Assembly: GCA_963921195.1 (NCBI GenBank) | Contig: OY992537.1 | Coordinates: 30,549,911 to 30,613,910 of the forward strand | Length of the DNA stretch: 64,000 nt | Direction: 5' to 3' | Source: Pegoplata infirma | Lineage: Eukaryota > Arthropoda > Insecta > Diptera > Anthomyiidae | In this document: positions 10,550 to 21,057 of the stretch, one piece after another | How positions within the stretch are numbered: position 1 is the stretch's first letter | Layout: each line of letters begins with the position of its first letter | The notes under the pieces: generated by a model | What the model was told of the DNA's origin: nothing | Database searches by the model: none | What the model saw: only the letters and a program-made list of their open reading frames with translations | Translations under genes and position numbers: made by a program

Positions 10550-10885
10550 TTGTCATTTGAAAAATATCAACTGTAATTTCGAAAACGATTAATTATAATT
10601 CAAAGATGAGAATTGTAATTCGGAAAAGATCAGTTGATATATTTCGAATTTCAATTGATCATTGTTTTCGAATGACCAAAGATTTTTTCGAATTACAAGT
10701 GATATTTTACGAACTGCAATTGGTCTTTTTTTGAATTACGTTTGGCATTTATTGAATTACAAGTGATAATTTTAAATTTCAATTGATATTTTCTGCATTA
10801 CAAACTCAATATTCGAACAAGCAGAATCTTCGAATTACAAATGATATAAGTAGAATCTTGGAACTACAATTAATATTTTTGAATT
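10550..10885. repeat. Degenerate tandem array of TTCGAATTACAATTGATATTT
   Basis: About ten or more diverged units near 30 bp in length each carry 'gaattacaattgat' or a close variant. AT-rich and non-coding. Confidence 0.7.
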
Positions 10886-11403
10886 TCATCTATAAGTGCT
10901 GTTGTATGACCGTGTATCAAACCCTTCAAAAAAACTCTTTATAATCTCTTTAGCACTGCAGGGTATGTTTCCTTAATAAATTCTTAGATTAAACAAAAAC
11001 AATATTGCGTAGTCCATTGTGTTAAAAAAAAAAAGATTTTAAGTTTGCTTTATTTTTTAATAACAATATTTATTTAAATTATTGCTTTTAATAAAAATAA
11101 CACAACCTCAGAAAACCATTAAGGATTTGTGGCAAAAAAAAGAGATTTGCAAAAAATAATAAAAAAATCTCTTAAGTGCGGAAATTTATTAAATTTACAT
11201 TTAAATCAAATAAAAATAAAACACTTAAGATATAATGAGTTTATTAGAAAAACCACCAACTAGGAAGTTATCTTCATGGTATGCTTAAGATTTTCATGTT
11301 GCTTAAGACAATTATCCATTAGCTACACTCAGAAGAAAAATGGTGCCGAAAAATCTGTAAACTAATTTTCAGTTTAAGACAGTAATTTAGTTTTAGTTAA
11401 TAA
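10886..11403. other. Unassigned AT-rich stretch
   Basis: Nothing recognisable lies between the TTCGAATT array and family S copy 2 except A-rich runs. Confidence 0.35.
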
Positions 11404-12640
11404 CACTGTGCTACAAAAAACACAAAATCGAATATACTTTTAAAATGAGGTAGGTCTCGTCGAAAAGATCACAAAAATGCCCATCAAACTTGCCAAGCAC
11501 CCTCAAATTTTAAAGTTATTGTGAAAAACGTTTTTTTTGGGACTTTTTTTAACTGTTTTGGATAGAAGAAATATAGGGCTTTTTATGGGTGTGAATTGGT
11601 CTATACATTTAAGAAAGATATGTATTGATTCTTTCAACAATATCAAATTTTTTTGTTATTTTTTGAAAAATTTTTTAGTTTATCGATTTTTTTCTGCTAT
11701 AGTTAGTTCAACAATGTTTATATTTATAAACTTGTTCTTAAAGAAAATTTAATTATGAATACGATGAGCTTTATGCCGAAAAAATGGAATAACAATTGAC
11801 AGAATTGTGATAATTTTTCTAAAAAATAAAATTAAGATTTTGCATGAAATTGCTTTTCGGACAACCCAGGAAAAAAATAAAAAAATAAACGAACATACTG
11901 AGAGGTTTCGTATCATTCGTATCATTTATTTTTTTGGCCCCCTGAATTCAAATTTGATCTTGAAATTGCGCTATCTTATTTAGTTATTGATATATCAATT
12001 TATGTTAAGTATCTCAAAAACCAGAAGAGATAGAGCAATTTAAAGGCCAAATTCGGATTCAGCGCGCCAAAAACCTTTAAAAATATTGACATGACCTCTT
12101 GTGATAAATTTATTTTTTTTGCCTGGGTTGTCTGAACGGCGATTTCCTGAAAAATCTTAATTTTCTTTTTTAGAAAAATTACCACAACTCTGTCAATTTT
12201 TATATGATTTTTACAGGATAAAGCTCATCGAATTCAGAACTAAATTTTCTTTAAAAATGTGTTTATAAATATAAAGGTTGTTAAACGAACTATAGCAAAA
12301 AAAAAATCGATAAACTCAAAAATTTTTCAAAAAATAACAAAAAAATTAGATATTATAGAAAAAATCAATAGATATCTTTCTTATATGTGTAGACCAATTC
12401 TCACAAATGGAAAGCCCTATCCTTCTTCTATCCAAAACAGTTAAAAAATTTTAAATCGGTTGAAAATTTTCTGAATTACACAAGGTTTAGTGAGCAAAGT
12501 CCAAAAATAACGTTTTATGACAATAACTCTAAAATTTGAGGGTGTCTGGCAAGTTAAATGGGCATTTTTGTGATCTACTCGACAAAACCAACAACCTATA
12601 CCATGTCACATTAGAAGTATTTTTTCACTGTAGCACAGTG
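11404..12640. mobile_element. Family S long-inverted-repeat element, copy 2 (complete)
   Basis: The left end CACTGTGCTACA and right end TGTAGCACAGTG are flanked by TAA on both sides (11401-11403, 12641-12643). Arms of several hundred bases are imperfect inverted repeats: 'gatcacaaaaatgcccat' near 11468 mirrors 'atgggcatttttgtgatc' near 12560, and 'ggtctataca' mirrors 'tgtgtagacc'. The 3-bp TAA duplication suggests PIF/Harbinger, but the very long arms are foldback-like. No transposase is present. Confidence 0.82.
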
Positions 12641-12942
12641 TAATTAATTACACAGTGATACAAAATTGAACTTTCCGAATAGGAATGTGATGAAACCAAA
12701 AGATTATAAAAGTTGACATTTTCCATTTAGTTTAGTTAGAGATTTTTTTTACACGCATCTGAAGTTGGTGATTTTAAAGCATTTAAAGTTTTTGTATACT
12801 AAAAATGTCATTATTTAGGGGCACTTGGCAGTGCCCTTATTGTATTAATTTCGGTCCAGTACTTAGATTAGAAAATGCCCTATGCACTGCGACCAATATG
12901 ATCTTTTGTGCAGCCTAGCAGTTGCACTATAAGTTGAGGCTT

Positions 12943-13165
12943 TTAATAAAGCCAATAAATCCTATTTGGCATGGATACCCATATGTAAATTGCAGCTAAT
13001 GAATGTCGCCCTAGATGTCGAATTCGTCTGATGTTGAGTCTTGTGCACTCACAAAGGATGTGTTCTGCCGTTTCGGCGTCAATTTCACAGAATCTACATA
13101 TTTCAGTGTCCGATAAATTTTTCTTCCTAAGTTGATAAGTTGAGATTTAGTAGTCGTTTAGATAC
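12943..13165 (-). pseudogene. C-terminal fragment of a non-LTR retrotransposon ORF2 (zinc-knuckle end)
   Basis: The minus strand translates to a stretch reading TYQLRKKNLSDTEICRFCEI followed by DAETAEHILCECTRL and about 30 more residues, then stop TAA at 12943-12945. C-x2-C-x8-H-x4-C is the cysteine-histidine motif that follows RT or RNase H in I-, R1- and LOA-type LINEs. An in-frame TAA lies just upstream near the N-terminal end of the match, and nothing further upstream resembles RT. It sits where family Q copy 2 has only short non-coding sequence. Clade is not resolved. Confidence 0.78.
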
Positions 13166-13373
13166 CCCAGGGGATGGAGAGATAAATCTTTTTTGCCTGA
13201 CGCTGACTGTACTTACTGAATGGCCGTATTATTAAAAATTAACTGTGCACAGTTGTGTATGATTGTTATTTGAAGTCAATTACTAAATTAAGTATACGCC
13301 TCTAATACAATTTTCAAATATGTAAATAAAATTATGATTGTTTTTATAAAAAATCTCCTACTGAACTAAAAAA

Positions 13374-14812
13374 TGCCTGCGAAAAACATTAAATCATGAT
13401 AATGTTTTGCGGAAGATTTGGGTGTACTTGGAAAAGCAATTTTTTTTTATAAAAAATAATGTTACATAACTTTTCTATTCCATGCAAAACGAATTGAAAT
13501 CTCAGTCAAGGACCCCATTAAAAAACCAAAAGAGCTGTACATTTCGTAAGTGAGTGCAAAAATTAGTGCAAAAAAGTGTTTTTACATTTTGGAGAGTATA
13601 AAAGATTCGTCAAAAGAATAAACCACTCTCACTTGTATTATGTACATTTGATAAACAAATGGAAAATTTTTATGCGAAAAGCTTAGACTTGGTGAAAAAG
13701 TAGTTTTGGTAAAAAAAAAATTATTTTTTCACGAAAAACAAAATTATGTTAAAAAATTAATGAACACAAAATTTTTGGGTGAAAAAAAATTTTGATGAAT
13801 AAAAGTTTTTGATGAAAAGAAAAATTTTTTGATTTAAAACAAAATTGATGAAAAAAAAAAAAATTGAAAAATAAAAAAATATGATAAGAAAATAATTTAT
13901 GAAAAAAAAATTTTGATGAAAAAAAAAATTTGATAAAAAAAAAAAATTATGAAAAAAAATTTGATGAAACAAAAAAATTTATGAAAATAAAAAAAAATTG
14001 ATAAAAAAAAATTTTATGAAAAAAAAAAAATTGATAAAAAAAAATATGATAAAAAAATTTATGAAAAAAAATTTTGATGAAAAAAAATGATGAAATAAAA
14101 AATTTAATGAAAAAAAATTGATAAAAAAAAAAAAATAATTTGATGAAAAAAAAAATTTGATGAAAAAAAATTTGAAGGAAAAAAAAATTTGATAAAAAAA
14201 AAATTGATAAAAAAAATGATGAAAAAAAAGAAATTGATAAAAAAAATTAATGGAAATAAAAAATTTGATGAAAAAAAAGATTATGAAAAAAAAAAATTGA
14301 TGAAAAAAATTAATGAAAAAAAAAAATTAATGAAAAAAAAAATTGATGAAAAAAAAAATTGATGAAAAAAAAAAATTGTTTTGAAAATAATTTGATGAAA
14401 AAAAAATTTGATAAAAAAATAATAAAAAATTTGATGAAAAAAAAGTTTGATGAAAAAAAAAAAATTGATGAAAAAAAAAATTTAATGAAAAAAAAAAAAT
14501 TTGATGGAAATAAAAAATTGATGAAAAAAAAAAATTTTGTAAAAAAAAAATTTGATAAAAAAAATTTTTTTTTTGTTGAAAAATAATTATGTTACTTTTT
14601 ATTCACCAGCTGGTGAAAAACGGTTTTATTCACCACGACGTGAATTATTATCCAAGTTACAAGCCCAAGTTATTAAAATTTTTGATTTAAAGAAAAAGAA
14701 AATAGTAATTCTTGTTTTCTTTTTCGTTAATTGTTAGCTTATATAGTCAAACTGAGGTGGCGTCCTGCAACTTTTTTAAAATTAGACACCAGCCTAAAAA
14801 CATTATCATGTT
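13374..14812 (+). mobile_element. Composite element with GATGAAAA array, copy 1
   Basis: It begins ATGCCTGCG and ends ACATTATCATGTT. It splits the family Q arm between 'gaactaaaaaa' and 'aaaaaagcc', which are contiguous in Q copy 2. In order it holds a stem-loop-like head ending 'ccactctcacttgt' (about 13630), a block to about 13770, the A-rich array (13780-14580), a 'attcaccagctggtgaa' palindrome block and the tail 'gtcaaactgaggtggcgtcc'. The subterminal word CATGATAATGTTTT occurs inverted at the two ends. Copies: 24076, 48984 (minus, partial), 60690. Confidence 0.78.
13780..14580. repeat. A-rich (GATGAAAAAAAATTT)n array, about 800 bp
   Basis: Units of about 13-20 bases, 'gatgaaaaaaaattt' with indels, run almost without C on the + strand. 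Every frame through it encodes only K/N/E/D/M or F/I/S/H/L low complexity, so the reading frames here are artefacts. Confidence 0.92.
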
Positions 14813-14901
14813 AAAAAAGCCTTGAGGGTTTTGTTATTTAAAATGTCAACTTTCATTTGCTTTTGGTTTCATTTCATTCCGATTTTGGTTGTTGCACTGT
14901 G

Positions 14902-15529
14902 GTACTAATCACTAACTAGTAATTATTTCTTTACATAAAGCAAAATCAATGTGTTAATTCCCAATTTTAATTTTAAATAAAAAAGAATTTAAATTTTAAA
15001 ATTTTTTTTAATACTTATTGTTTTTGTTTAGTCTACTTTTTCTTTCTAATCCATTTAAGCGTTTATTGTGATTTCCTTGAAAACCTACTCTAACGTGTAA
15101 ATGATACAAGAGCAATCCTATCGTAAAAAAAAACACTCTATACGCCACTAGGCAAAAATTCAATTTTGCCAAACATGAATGCAGGTTAAAAAAAAAAAAA
15201 TCAAAATAGATTGATAAACAGAAACTAATCCCCCTACTCTAAACTGCTATATGTGATGTAGTAACCAAACTTTGTGTGTACCTTAGGGTAGCAGTAAAAT
15301 TTTTTTGTTAATAATTTGAAAAAGAAATTAAGGAAAATTTGATCTAGTTGGGATAAAGAGTCTAAATTTCTAACTATAGTTGTAGAAATTTACTAGAAAT
15401 TTTTTATGTGACCTTACAAATATCTTTTTGAAAGTTAGCAAAATTTTTGACTTTTATAAAAGCTGAACTATTTTTGATTTGTAACATTTTAACTTGTTGT
15501 TGCTTTAGAGAAGTTGGTATTGGATTTGT
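14902..15529. other. Unassigned AT-rich stretch
   Basis: No termini, repeats or credible frames recognised. Confidence 0.35.
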
Positions 15530-15805
15530 GCAAAAAACGGTTCAGCAGTTCAAAAGTTATGAACGATAACGTTAGGTCACCTTGAACATTTTTGTACATT
15601 CTACATAACCAAAAAACACAAAATGCTTAAATTAGGCTGCTGGTTGACAAATGTCAACCGAATTAGATACCGAATTGTATTTAAACAAGTAAAAAACATA
15701 TTTTTGTAACTATTTTTTTTTCGGGGAGGATTTTTTCCCGAAAGATTTTTTCAATAAATTTTTTTTCTTAAAAAACAATAAATTTAGTATATCTCCACCC
15801 TAACA
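15530..15805 (+). mobile_element. Family H fragment
   Basis: 'ggttcagcagttcaaaagtt' followed by 'ttgtacattctacataacc' and 'ggctgctggttgacaaatg' match the interior of H copy a at 6436-6480 plus 8453-8520 as if the hAT insertion had never occurred. This supplies an empty-site comparison for the element at 6486-8452. Terminal stem and hairpin are absent. Confidence 0.7.
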
Positions 15806-16154
15806 TCGATGCATGATTTTTTTTCAAAAACCTTGTAATACTTTTATTTCAACACTGGTGTATTTAAAACTAAAAAGCTAAAAGCACACTTGTAAACACA
15901 CATGTAATACATACATTTGCACTTTTTATGTGTGTAGGTAGATAAATATGGGGGTTTTCATTTCAAGTGACACAACTTTTGAAACTGATATCTTCCGATC
16001 GGAATGCAACTTGCACAAAGGTTAATCCTATTGAATAGTAGTTTACACAACATTTTTCAACGAGGTCGGTCAAAAAATCTCTAAGTTATAGCGGGCCGAA
16101 AGTAATAAAAAAATTGGTTTGACTTTTTTTGCAAAATCCATTTTTTTTTTTTTT

Positions 16155-16665
16155 TTTATACTTGTGTGTTTGAGCTGATGTTTGTAACTTCCCGAAATAT
16201 TGGTCCTAGACCCAGTTTTAAGTATACCGATCGACTCAGAATCACTTTTTTAGTCGATTTATCTATGTCCGTCTGTCTGTACATGTAAACGGTGTAAACA
16301 AGATTTCGAATCACGGTGATTATTATTCCGAATTTTAAAAGAATCGGACTAGATCTCCTTGTACCCCCCATACAAACAACCTTCCCGATATTCAAAGGTT
16401 TGAAAAAAGCATGTGCAAAAAAATGAGGGAGGTGCGCAATATAGCCCCTCATCGGGAGGGTGCGTTTCTAAGGTTACCGCCCCAAATTGTTTCTGAATAA
16501 ACCTAACCCCTATTTCCACTTTCTAAGGGGGTTGCCATACAAAATGACTTTTTTATAAAAATTGTCTCCTAACGATCTAACTGTTCACAGGGTTCCCCTA
16601 GAGCAGTAAAATGTATTACCAACCCCCAATATTTTTTAAACCCCAATATTTTCTCAGAATAAATC
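16155..16665 (+). mobile_element. Family G element, partial copy
   Basis: 'gagctgatgtttgtaacttc', 'cgaaatattggtcctagacc' and 'gtatgtccgtctgtctgt'-type sequence match the G copy at 38973. Its tail (about 16490-16665, 'tcagaataaatc') also matches sequence just upstream of the G copy at 38800-38960. The opening stem and the 3' hairpin are missing. Confidence 0.65.
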
Positions 16666-16667
16666 TA

Positions 16668-17470
16668 CACTCAATATATTTTGTAGCAAAAACAAATGAA
16701 AAACATATTTAAAACAAGTGTTAAAACATTTGAAAACCATTCCAGTAATTATTCATTCGTTTTAACAAACATCAACATTTATTTTTTACTGTTAATAAAA
16801 TTTTCTAAAATAAATTACATTGAACATTAAAAAATAACGTCACTTTAATTTTTTTTACCAACAAATTCGAAAAAATAACCTACGAAAACATTAAAAATTA
16901 ATGATTGTTGTGTTTTTTTTTACCAACAAAGTAAAAAAAAAACTACCTACGAAAACATTTAAAATTAAGGATTTCGTAGCTTATTTTTACAATTTTTCTA
17001 TTGAATTACATTTTTAAAATTTTTTAATAAAATTTTGGGGAATCGATCCCACAATCAACTACATTCTGGTCAGATACTCTAACCATCGTGCCAAAGTCAC
17101 TTGATACAAATATGTTTTTATATTTCTATAAATAATTTTTTGAATTTTTTTCTACCAAAAAAATAACCCACACAAGTAGGTAAAAACTAATGATTTCTCT
17201 TTAAAAAATCCAACAATTACAAAAAAATAACGTACACAAATCATTAAAAATAAAAGAAACTCACTTATTTTTACTTACATAACAAAAATAAATGAAAATT
17301 GAATGCTAATGAAAGTCTTTATTTTTTTATATTGTTATTTTTGAAACAAAGAACAGCAATAGTCATTTAAAAAAACTGAACGTTAAACAAATGTTTTTTC
17401 TTTTAAATATGACAAAACGTAAAACTTTTTAAATAAACTACAAACAGTTAATGACATGATTTTTTGAGTG
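16668..17470. mobile_element. Family T element, single-arm copy, with tRNA-like sequence
   Basis: It starts CACTCAATATATTTTG and ends ATGATTTTTTGAGTG. Its sequence collinearly matches the centre and right arm of the fuller T copy (23101-27211), including 'aataacctacgaaaacatt', the tRNA-like block, 'aataacccacacaagtaggt' and 'ataacgtacacaaatcatt'. It therefore supplies empty-site references for both insertions in that copy. Non-coding. Confidence 0.75.
17033..17104 (-). other. tRNA-like sequence in family T
   Basis: On the minus strand a box-A-like TGGCACGATGG is followed about 32 bases later by the box-B-like GGGATCGATTCCC, which closes a T-arm hairpin. The acceptor stem does not pair. Two further copies occur at 22988-23058 and 23879-23946. 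Confidence 0.6.
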
Positions 17471-17560
17471 GCCTTTACGCCCAATTTTTGCCTCGAAAAA
17501 ACATCTATTTCGCCAAAATGTCAAATTTCGATCCCTTACAAAAAAAAAAAAAAAAAAAAT

Positions 17561-17783
17561 CCAATGAACGACTTTCATATTTATGAACAAATTAATACAT
17601 TTTATAAACTTTTTCATAATATTTATAAACTTTTTCATAGTATTTATGAATGAATCATAATATGTGAAATTTAAGAACTATTTAACATTTTTCATAAATA
17701 CTATGAAAAAGTTTATAAGTATTATGAAAAAGTTAATAAATTGTATGAATTTTTTCATAAATACTATGAAAATCGTTCATTGG
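17561..17783. mobile_element. Hairpin element, 223 bp, CCAATGAACG ends
   Basis: CCAATGAACGACTTTCATA at the left is mirrored by TATGAAAATCGTTCATTGG at the right. Repeated 'tttataaactttttcata' words pair across the whole length, so the segment is nearly one hairpin. It directly follows an A20 run. No clear target duplication. Confidence 0.75.
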
Positions 17784-18102
17784 AAAAAATTTTTTTGTGT
17801 GCTATAACTCAGAGAGATCTTGACCGATCTCGTTGAAAAATTGGATCTTAAATTTTATCCAATAGCACTTACTTGGGTGCAAGTTTTATCGCAATCGAAA
17901 AATACTGTTTTTAAAATTTATGACACTTGAGATGGAAACCCCCCATATGTAAGACATAAAAACCTACAATCATATACATCTACAATTGATAGAAATAAGG
18001 ACTTGAGCTTGTAAACTAATTAAGATGATTAAAATCTCTGTGAGATGAATACAAATGTTCACTTTAATATTATGTAGGCATACAGAAAATAGGAATAAAA
18101 TA

Positions 18103-18376
18103 CACTCAAAATATTAACTTTGTAAAAAATAATGTAAAGTGATTTTAATCCTAATCACAATAGTTAGTTACAAAAAAAGCCTCCTTACGAAACCTCCTTG
18201 TAAATTTTATCGTGTCAAAAATTATTTAAATTTACAATTTTATTGGTAAAAACCTTGTAAAATTACAAAATTATTGGTAAACAGCTTGTATTATTACTAG
18301 GAATTTTTGGCAAAAAGGAATTAGTAAAAAAAAGTAACAAGTTTTTCTTGTAATTTTACAAGGTTTTTTTTGAGTG
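18103..18376. mobile_element. TA-flanked MITE, CACTCAAAA ends, 274 bp
   Basis: CACTCAAAA at the left and TTTTTTTGAGTG at the right are flanked by TA on both sides (18101-18102, 18377-18378). 'ttacaaggt' and 'accttgtaaaatta' words add internal symmetry. The end sequence resembles that of family T and may be related. Confidence 0.75.
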
Positions 18377-18649
18377 TAATCATTATGTGACGAGAAGTAA
18401 AAGAACTAGACTATTTGTAAAATTTGTTAAAATTAACCAAATTGAAAGTGGCAAATTAGAGTGTATCTTTAACTTTAATTCTGAACCTTTTTTTGTGGAA
18501 AAGTTTCAGATTTAGAAAACTTTTTTCTTGCATCATTTGCAAACACGTTTGAAACATAGTTCCTAAGAAAAGATGTTTGATTTGATTTTATATGTTCTTG
18601 TGAAGAGTTTAATATTCCAACCTCCCAAATATGGCGCACCGTCCTGTAG
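18377..18649. other. Unassigned AT-rich stretch
   Basis: A 67-codon minus-strand frame at 18475-18678 has no recognisable domain. Nothing else is seen. Confidence 0.35.
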
Positions 18650-19193
18650 CACAGGCAAAAGCAAATGAAAGTTGACATATTGCCTAAAAAAGTCTCAAGG
18701 CTTTTTTTTTAGTTCAGCGCTAGAATTTTTCTTACACGCAATTGAAGTTTGTGAACTTTCATTATAATTATAATAAAAATTGCTTGAAAACTATAAACGG
18801 CGTATACTTAATTTTGTATTTGCCTTTAAAGAAGAATCATACGCAACGGTGCACAGTGACATATTTTTAATAATTTGGGTATTCAGTAATTGGGTACTGG
18901 ACCGATTGCAGCGAAATTCATACCGGTTATAGCTGACGTAATTTCGAGCATAAGTTTGGACGCTGGACCGCACATGTCCAGTAAGAGCACCATCAGGGGC
19001 CAATAAAGTAGGACTTGTTTAGTAGACAAAAACTTAAATGTCTTATAATCGCAAATTTTGAATGCGTGTAAAAACAAATCTAGCGCTGAACTAGAAAAAA
19101 ACCTTAAGCCTTTTGTTATGTCAAATTCTACCTTTCATTTGCTTTAAGTTTCATCTCATTCCGATTCGGAAAGTTCGATTTTGTATCACTGTG
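18650..19193. mobile_element. Family Q element, copy 2
   Basis: 'aaaagcaaatgaaagttgac' near 18656 mirrors 'tctacctttcatttgcttt' near 19127, and 'tagttcagcgctag' mirrors 'ctagcgctgaacta'. The right terminus is CACTGTG at 19187-19193 followed by TAA. The centre ('ggcgtatacttaatttt', 'gtgcacagtgacat', 'cattcagtaa', 'gtactggaccg') is the complement of copy 1 without the LINE fragment. The outermost left end is missing. Confidence 0.72.
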
Positions 19194-19907
19194 TAATTGA
19201 TTTCTAAAACTGCTAAGTGGGTTGACTTTACATAATTTCATATAATTTCATTTTTTTTTTTAAATAATAGTAAACTTAATAATAATGTCTTATTTTAATT
19301 AAAATTAAAAAAACTTAAATGTAAAATTTCTTCTAATATAAAAATTCAATACTTTTTAAATGTCCTTCAAATTTTAAATGAAATATGAACATTATATTAT
19401 GTATATTTTTAGCTAAAGGGCCATCAGTAATTTAAAATTACCTTGAAATTTTTAACACATGTTGTTAAACTATTTATAAACGTTGTATGATATTTTTTTT
19501 TCATTTTTCTATTTGTAAAAATTTAATGAAAGTCTTCTGCTTTTTTTTGTGTTAAAATTTTTTTTGTTAAATTATTAACAATGTTCAGCGTGACACATGT
19601 GCTATAGAAATATAAAATTTATTCAGAACCTTTTTTTGTTTGACTAGACGTTTTTAGTAATAAATATTTAAGCGTGTTCTGTGATTCTTTTTGTTTAATT
19701 TCAAAGAATTTCTTATCAACTTAATTGTTTTTTTTTAGAGAATCACATAAAAAAAGTTACAAAAAAGAGAAATAAACAGATAAAAGTGATATAAAATTAA
19801 CATTAATAAATATGAAACAAGTGAAAGACAAATATTTAACATTTGTACTTGAGGATCTTAACGTAAATAAGACAACGGGACATTAGTAGATTTACTATTT
19901 TTATACC
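19194..19907. other. Unassigned AT-rich stretch
   Basis: Very AT-rich, no inverted termini or tandem units recognised, no credible frame. Confidence 0.35.
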
Positions 19908-20788
19908 CTCCACTCTAGTGATAGAGGGTATATATAAGTTTGTCATTCCGTTTGTAATTCCTCGAAATATTGGTCTGGGACCCCATAAAGTTAAATATAT
20001 TCATGATCCTCGTTCGATTTTAAGACGATCTAGCGGTGTCCGTCCGTCCGTCCGCCCGTCTGTCCGTCTGTCTGTCTGCTGAAAACACGCTAACTTTTGA
20101 AAGACTTTACGGAGGCTCCTGAAGTTTGGCATATATGTTGGGCATTTACCTGGTCAGGTTGGTATTGCAATCCAGCGAAATCGGTAAAGTGGTTCAAAAG
20201 TTATAAGCAAATGAGTGCATTTCGGCAAGGGTTTTTCAGGAATTTACGATATAAAACACAGGGTAACTTTCGAACGGCAATTCTGAGGGTGCTGAAGAGT
20301 GGCATATATATTTTCCGTTCCTCTGGTCTGGTTCGTTTTAAATTTCAGCCAAATCGGTCCTTTGGTTCAAAAGTTATTAGCAAAACCGTGAATTTCAGAT
20401 TAGTATCACCTTAAATCACGTGTTGATAACCCGTTAAACATGTTTTAAAAACATTGGTAAGTCACAAAAATATTTTGCAAGGTATTTTTGTCACTCAAAA
20501 ATATTTTCACTCTAAAACAAAAAAAAAAAAAAATGCACTCAAAAAAAAAATTTACACTCAAAAAAAATTATACATTCAAAAAAAAAAAAATTAGTAAATT
20601 ATTATTTTTTTTTTTTCAAAAATTACTAAAAAAAAGTTTTTTACACAAAATAAAATATTTCTATTATATTTTGTTAATGACCAATATTTTGTTAATTATT
20701 AAGTTTGAGATTATCTCACGGGCTACTAATGGTCAGGCATTAATTAACTGATATAAATAAAAACAATTATTTTATCATTTTCCTCAAC

Positions 20789-20818
20789 GTTTCGTCGGCT
20801 TTATTCCAACATCATCAG
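20789..20818 (-). ncRNA. Hammerhead-ribozyme-like core, left arm
   Basis: On the minus strand CTGATGA is followed by a GTTGG/CCGAC stem with a 7-base loop, then GAAAC. This is the order of the hammerhead catalytic core. One extra U separates CTGATGA from the stem, and stems I and III are not demonstrated locally, so activity is doubtful. Confidence 0.35.
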
Positions 20819-21027
20819 GAGATTGTTTATTAAATTCTAACAAATAAATATTTAAAAAATGACAAGAATTGAAAAATTTATGTATAAAAGGATAAAAGAG
20901 ACACCGTTTTATGATGTAATTTATAAAATCGTAAGTTTAAAAACGGTATACATAAATTTTATACATAAATTTTTCAATTCTTGTCATTTTTTAAATATTT
21001 ATTTGTTAGAATTTAATAAACAATCTC

Positions 21028-21057
21028 CTGATGATGTTGGAATAAAGCCGACGAAAC
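21028..21057 (+). ncRNA. Hammerhead-ribozyme-like core, right arm
   Basis: CTGATGA (21028-21034), a 5-bp stem GTTGG/CCGAC with loop AATAAAG, and GAAAC (21053-21057). It is the mirror copy of the left-arm motif. Penelope-like retroelements are known to carry hammerhead motifs in their terminal repeats; that is the basis of the suggestion. Confidence 0.35.

Larger units (their letters stand above)
12651..14901. mobile_element. Family Q long-TIR element, copy 1, carrying a LINE fragment and a composite insertion
   Basis: It starts CACAGTGATAC with 'gaactttccgaatagg' and ends in the complementary 'cattccgattttggttgttg' and CACTGTG. 'agttgacattttcc' near 12711 mirrors 'gtcaactttcattt' near 14845. 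The right arm is broken at 13374-14812 by the composite element; copy 2 (18650-19193) shows the unbroken arm. The core holds a LINE C-terminus (12943-13165). The two ends have only imperfectly matching flanks. Confidence 0.7.
15949..17945. mobile_element. Large TA-flanked TIR element (family W) enclosing G and T copies
   Basis: The left end TGGGGGTTTTCATTTCAAGT is mirrored at the right by 'acttgagatggaaaccccc'. TA lies on both sides (15947-15948, 17946-17947). The inverted repeat extends inward for over 120 bases: 'tttttcaacgaggtcggtca' near 16052 mirrors 'tgaccgatctcgttgaaaaa' near 17820. This is consistent with a Tc1/mariner-like non-autonomous element. The interior contains 16155-16665, 16668-17470 and 17561-17783. 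Confidence 0.75.

Noticed and set aside
16156..16452. Minus-strand frame sharing residues with one at 38907-39161
   Set aside because: Both are read-throughs of the family G opening block; similarity is at DNA level and the (GTCY)n tract is part of the frame.
20097..20414. 105-codon frame with a similar 120-codon frame at 57156-57518
   Set aside because: Similarity follows from both lying in family H copies; copies i and h carry stops and indels in the same region, so there is no sign of protein constraint.
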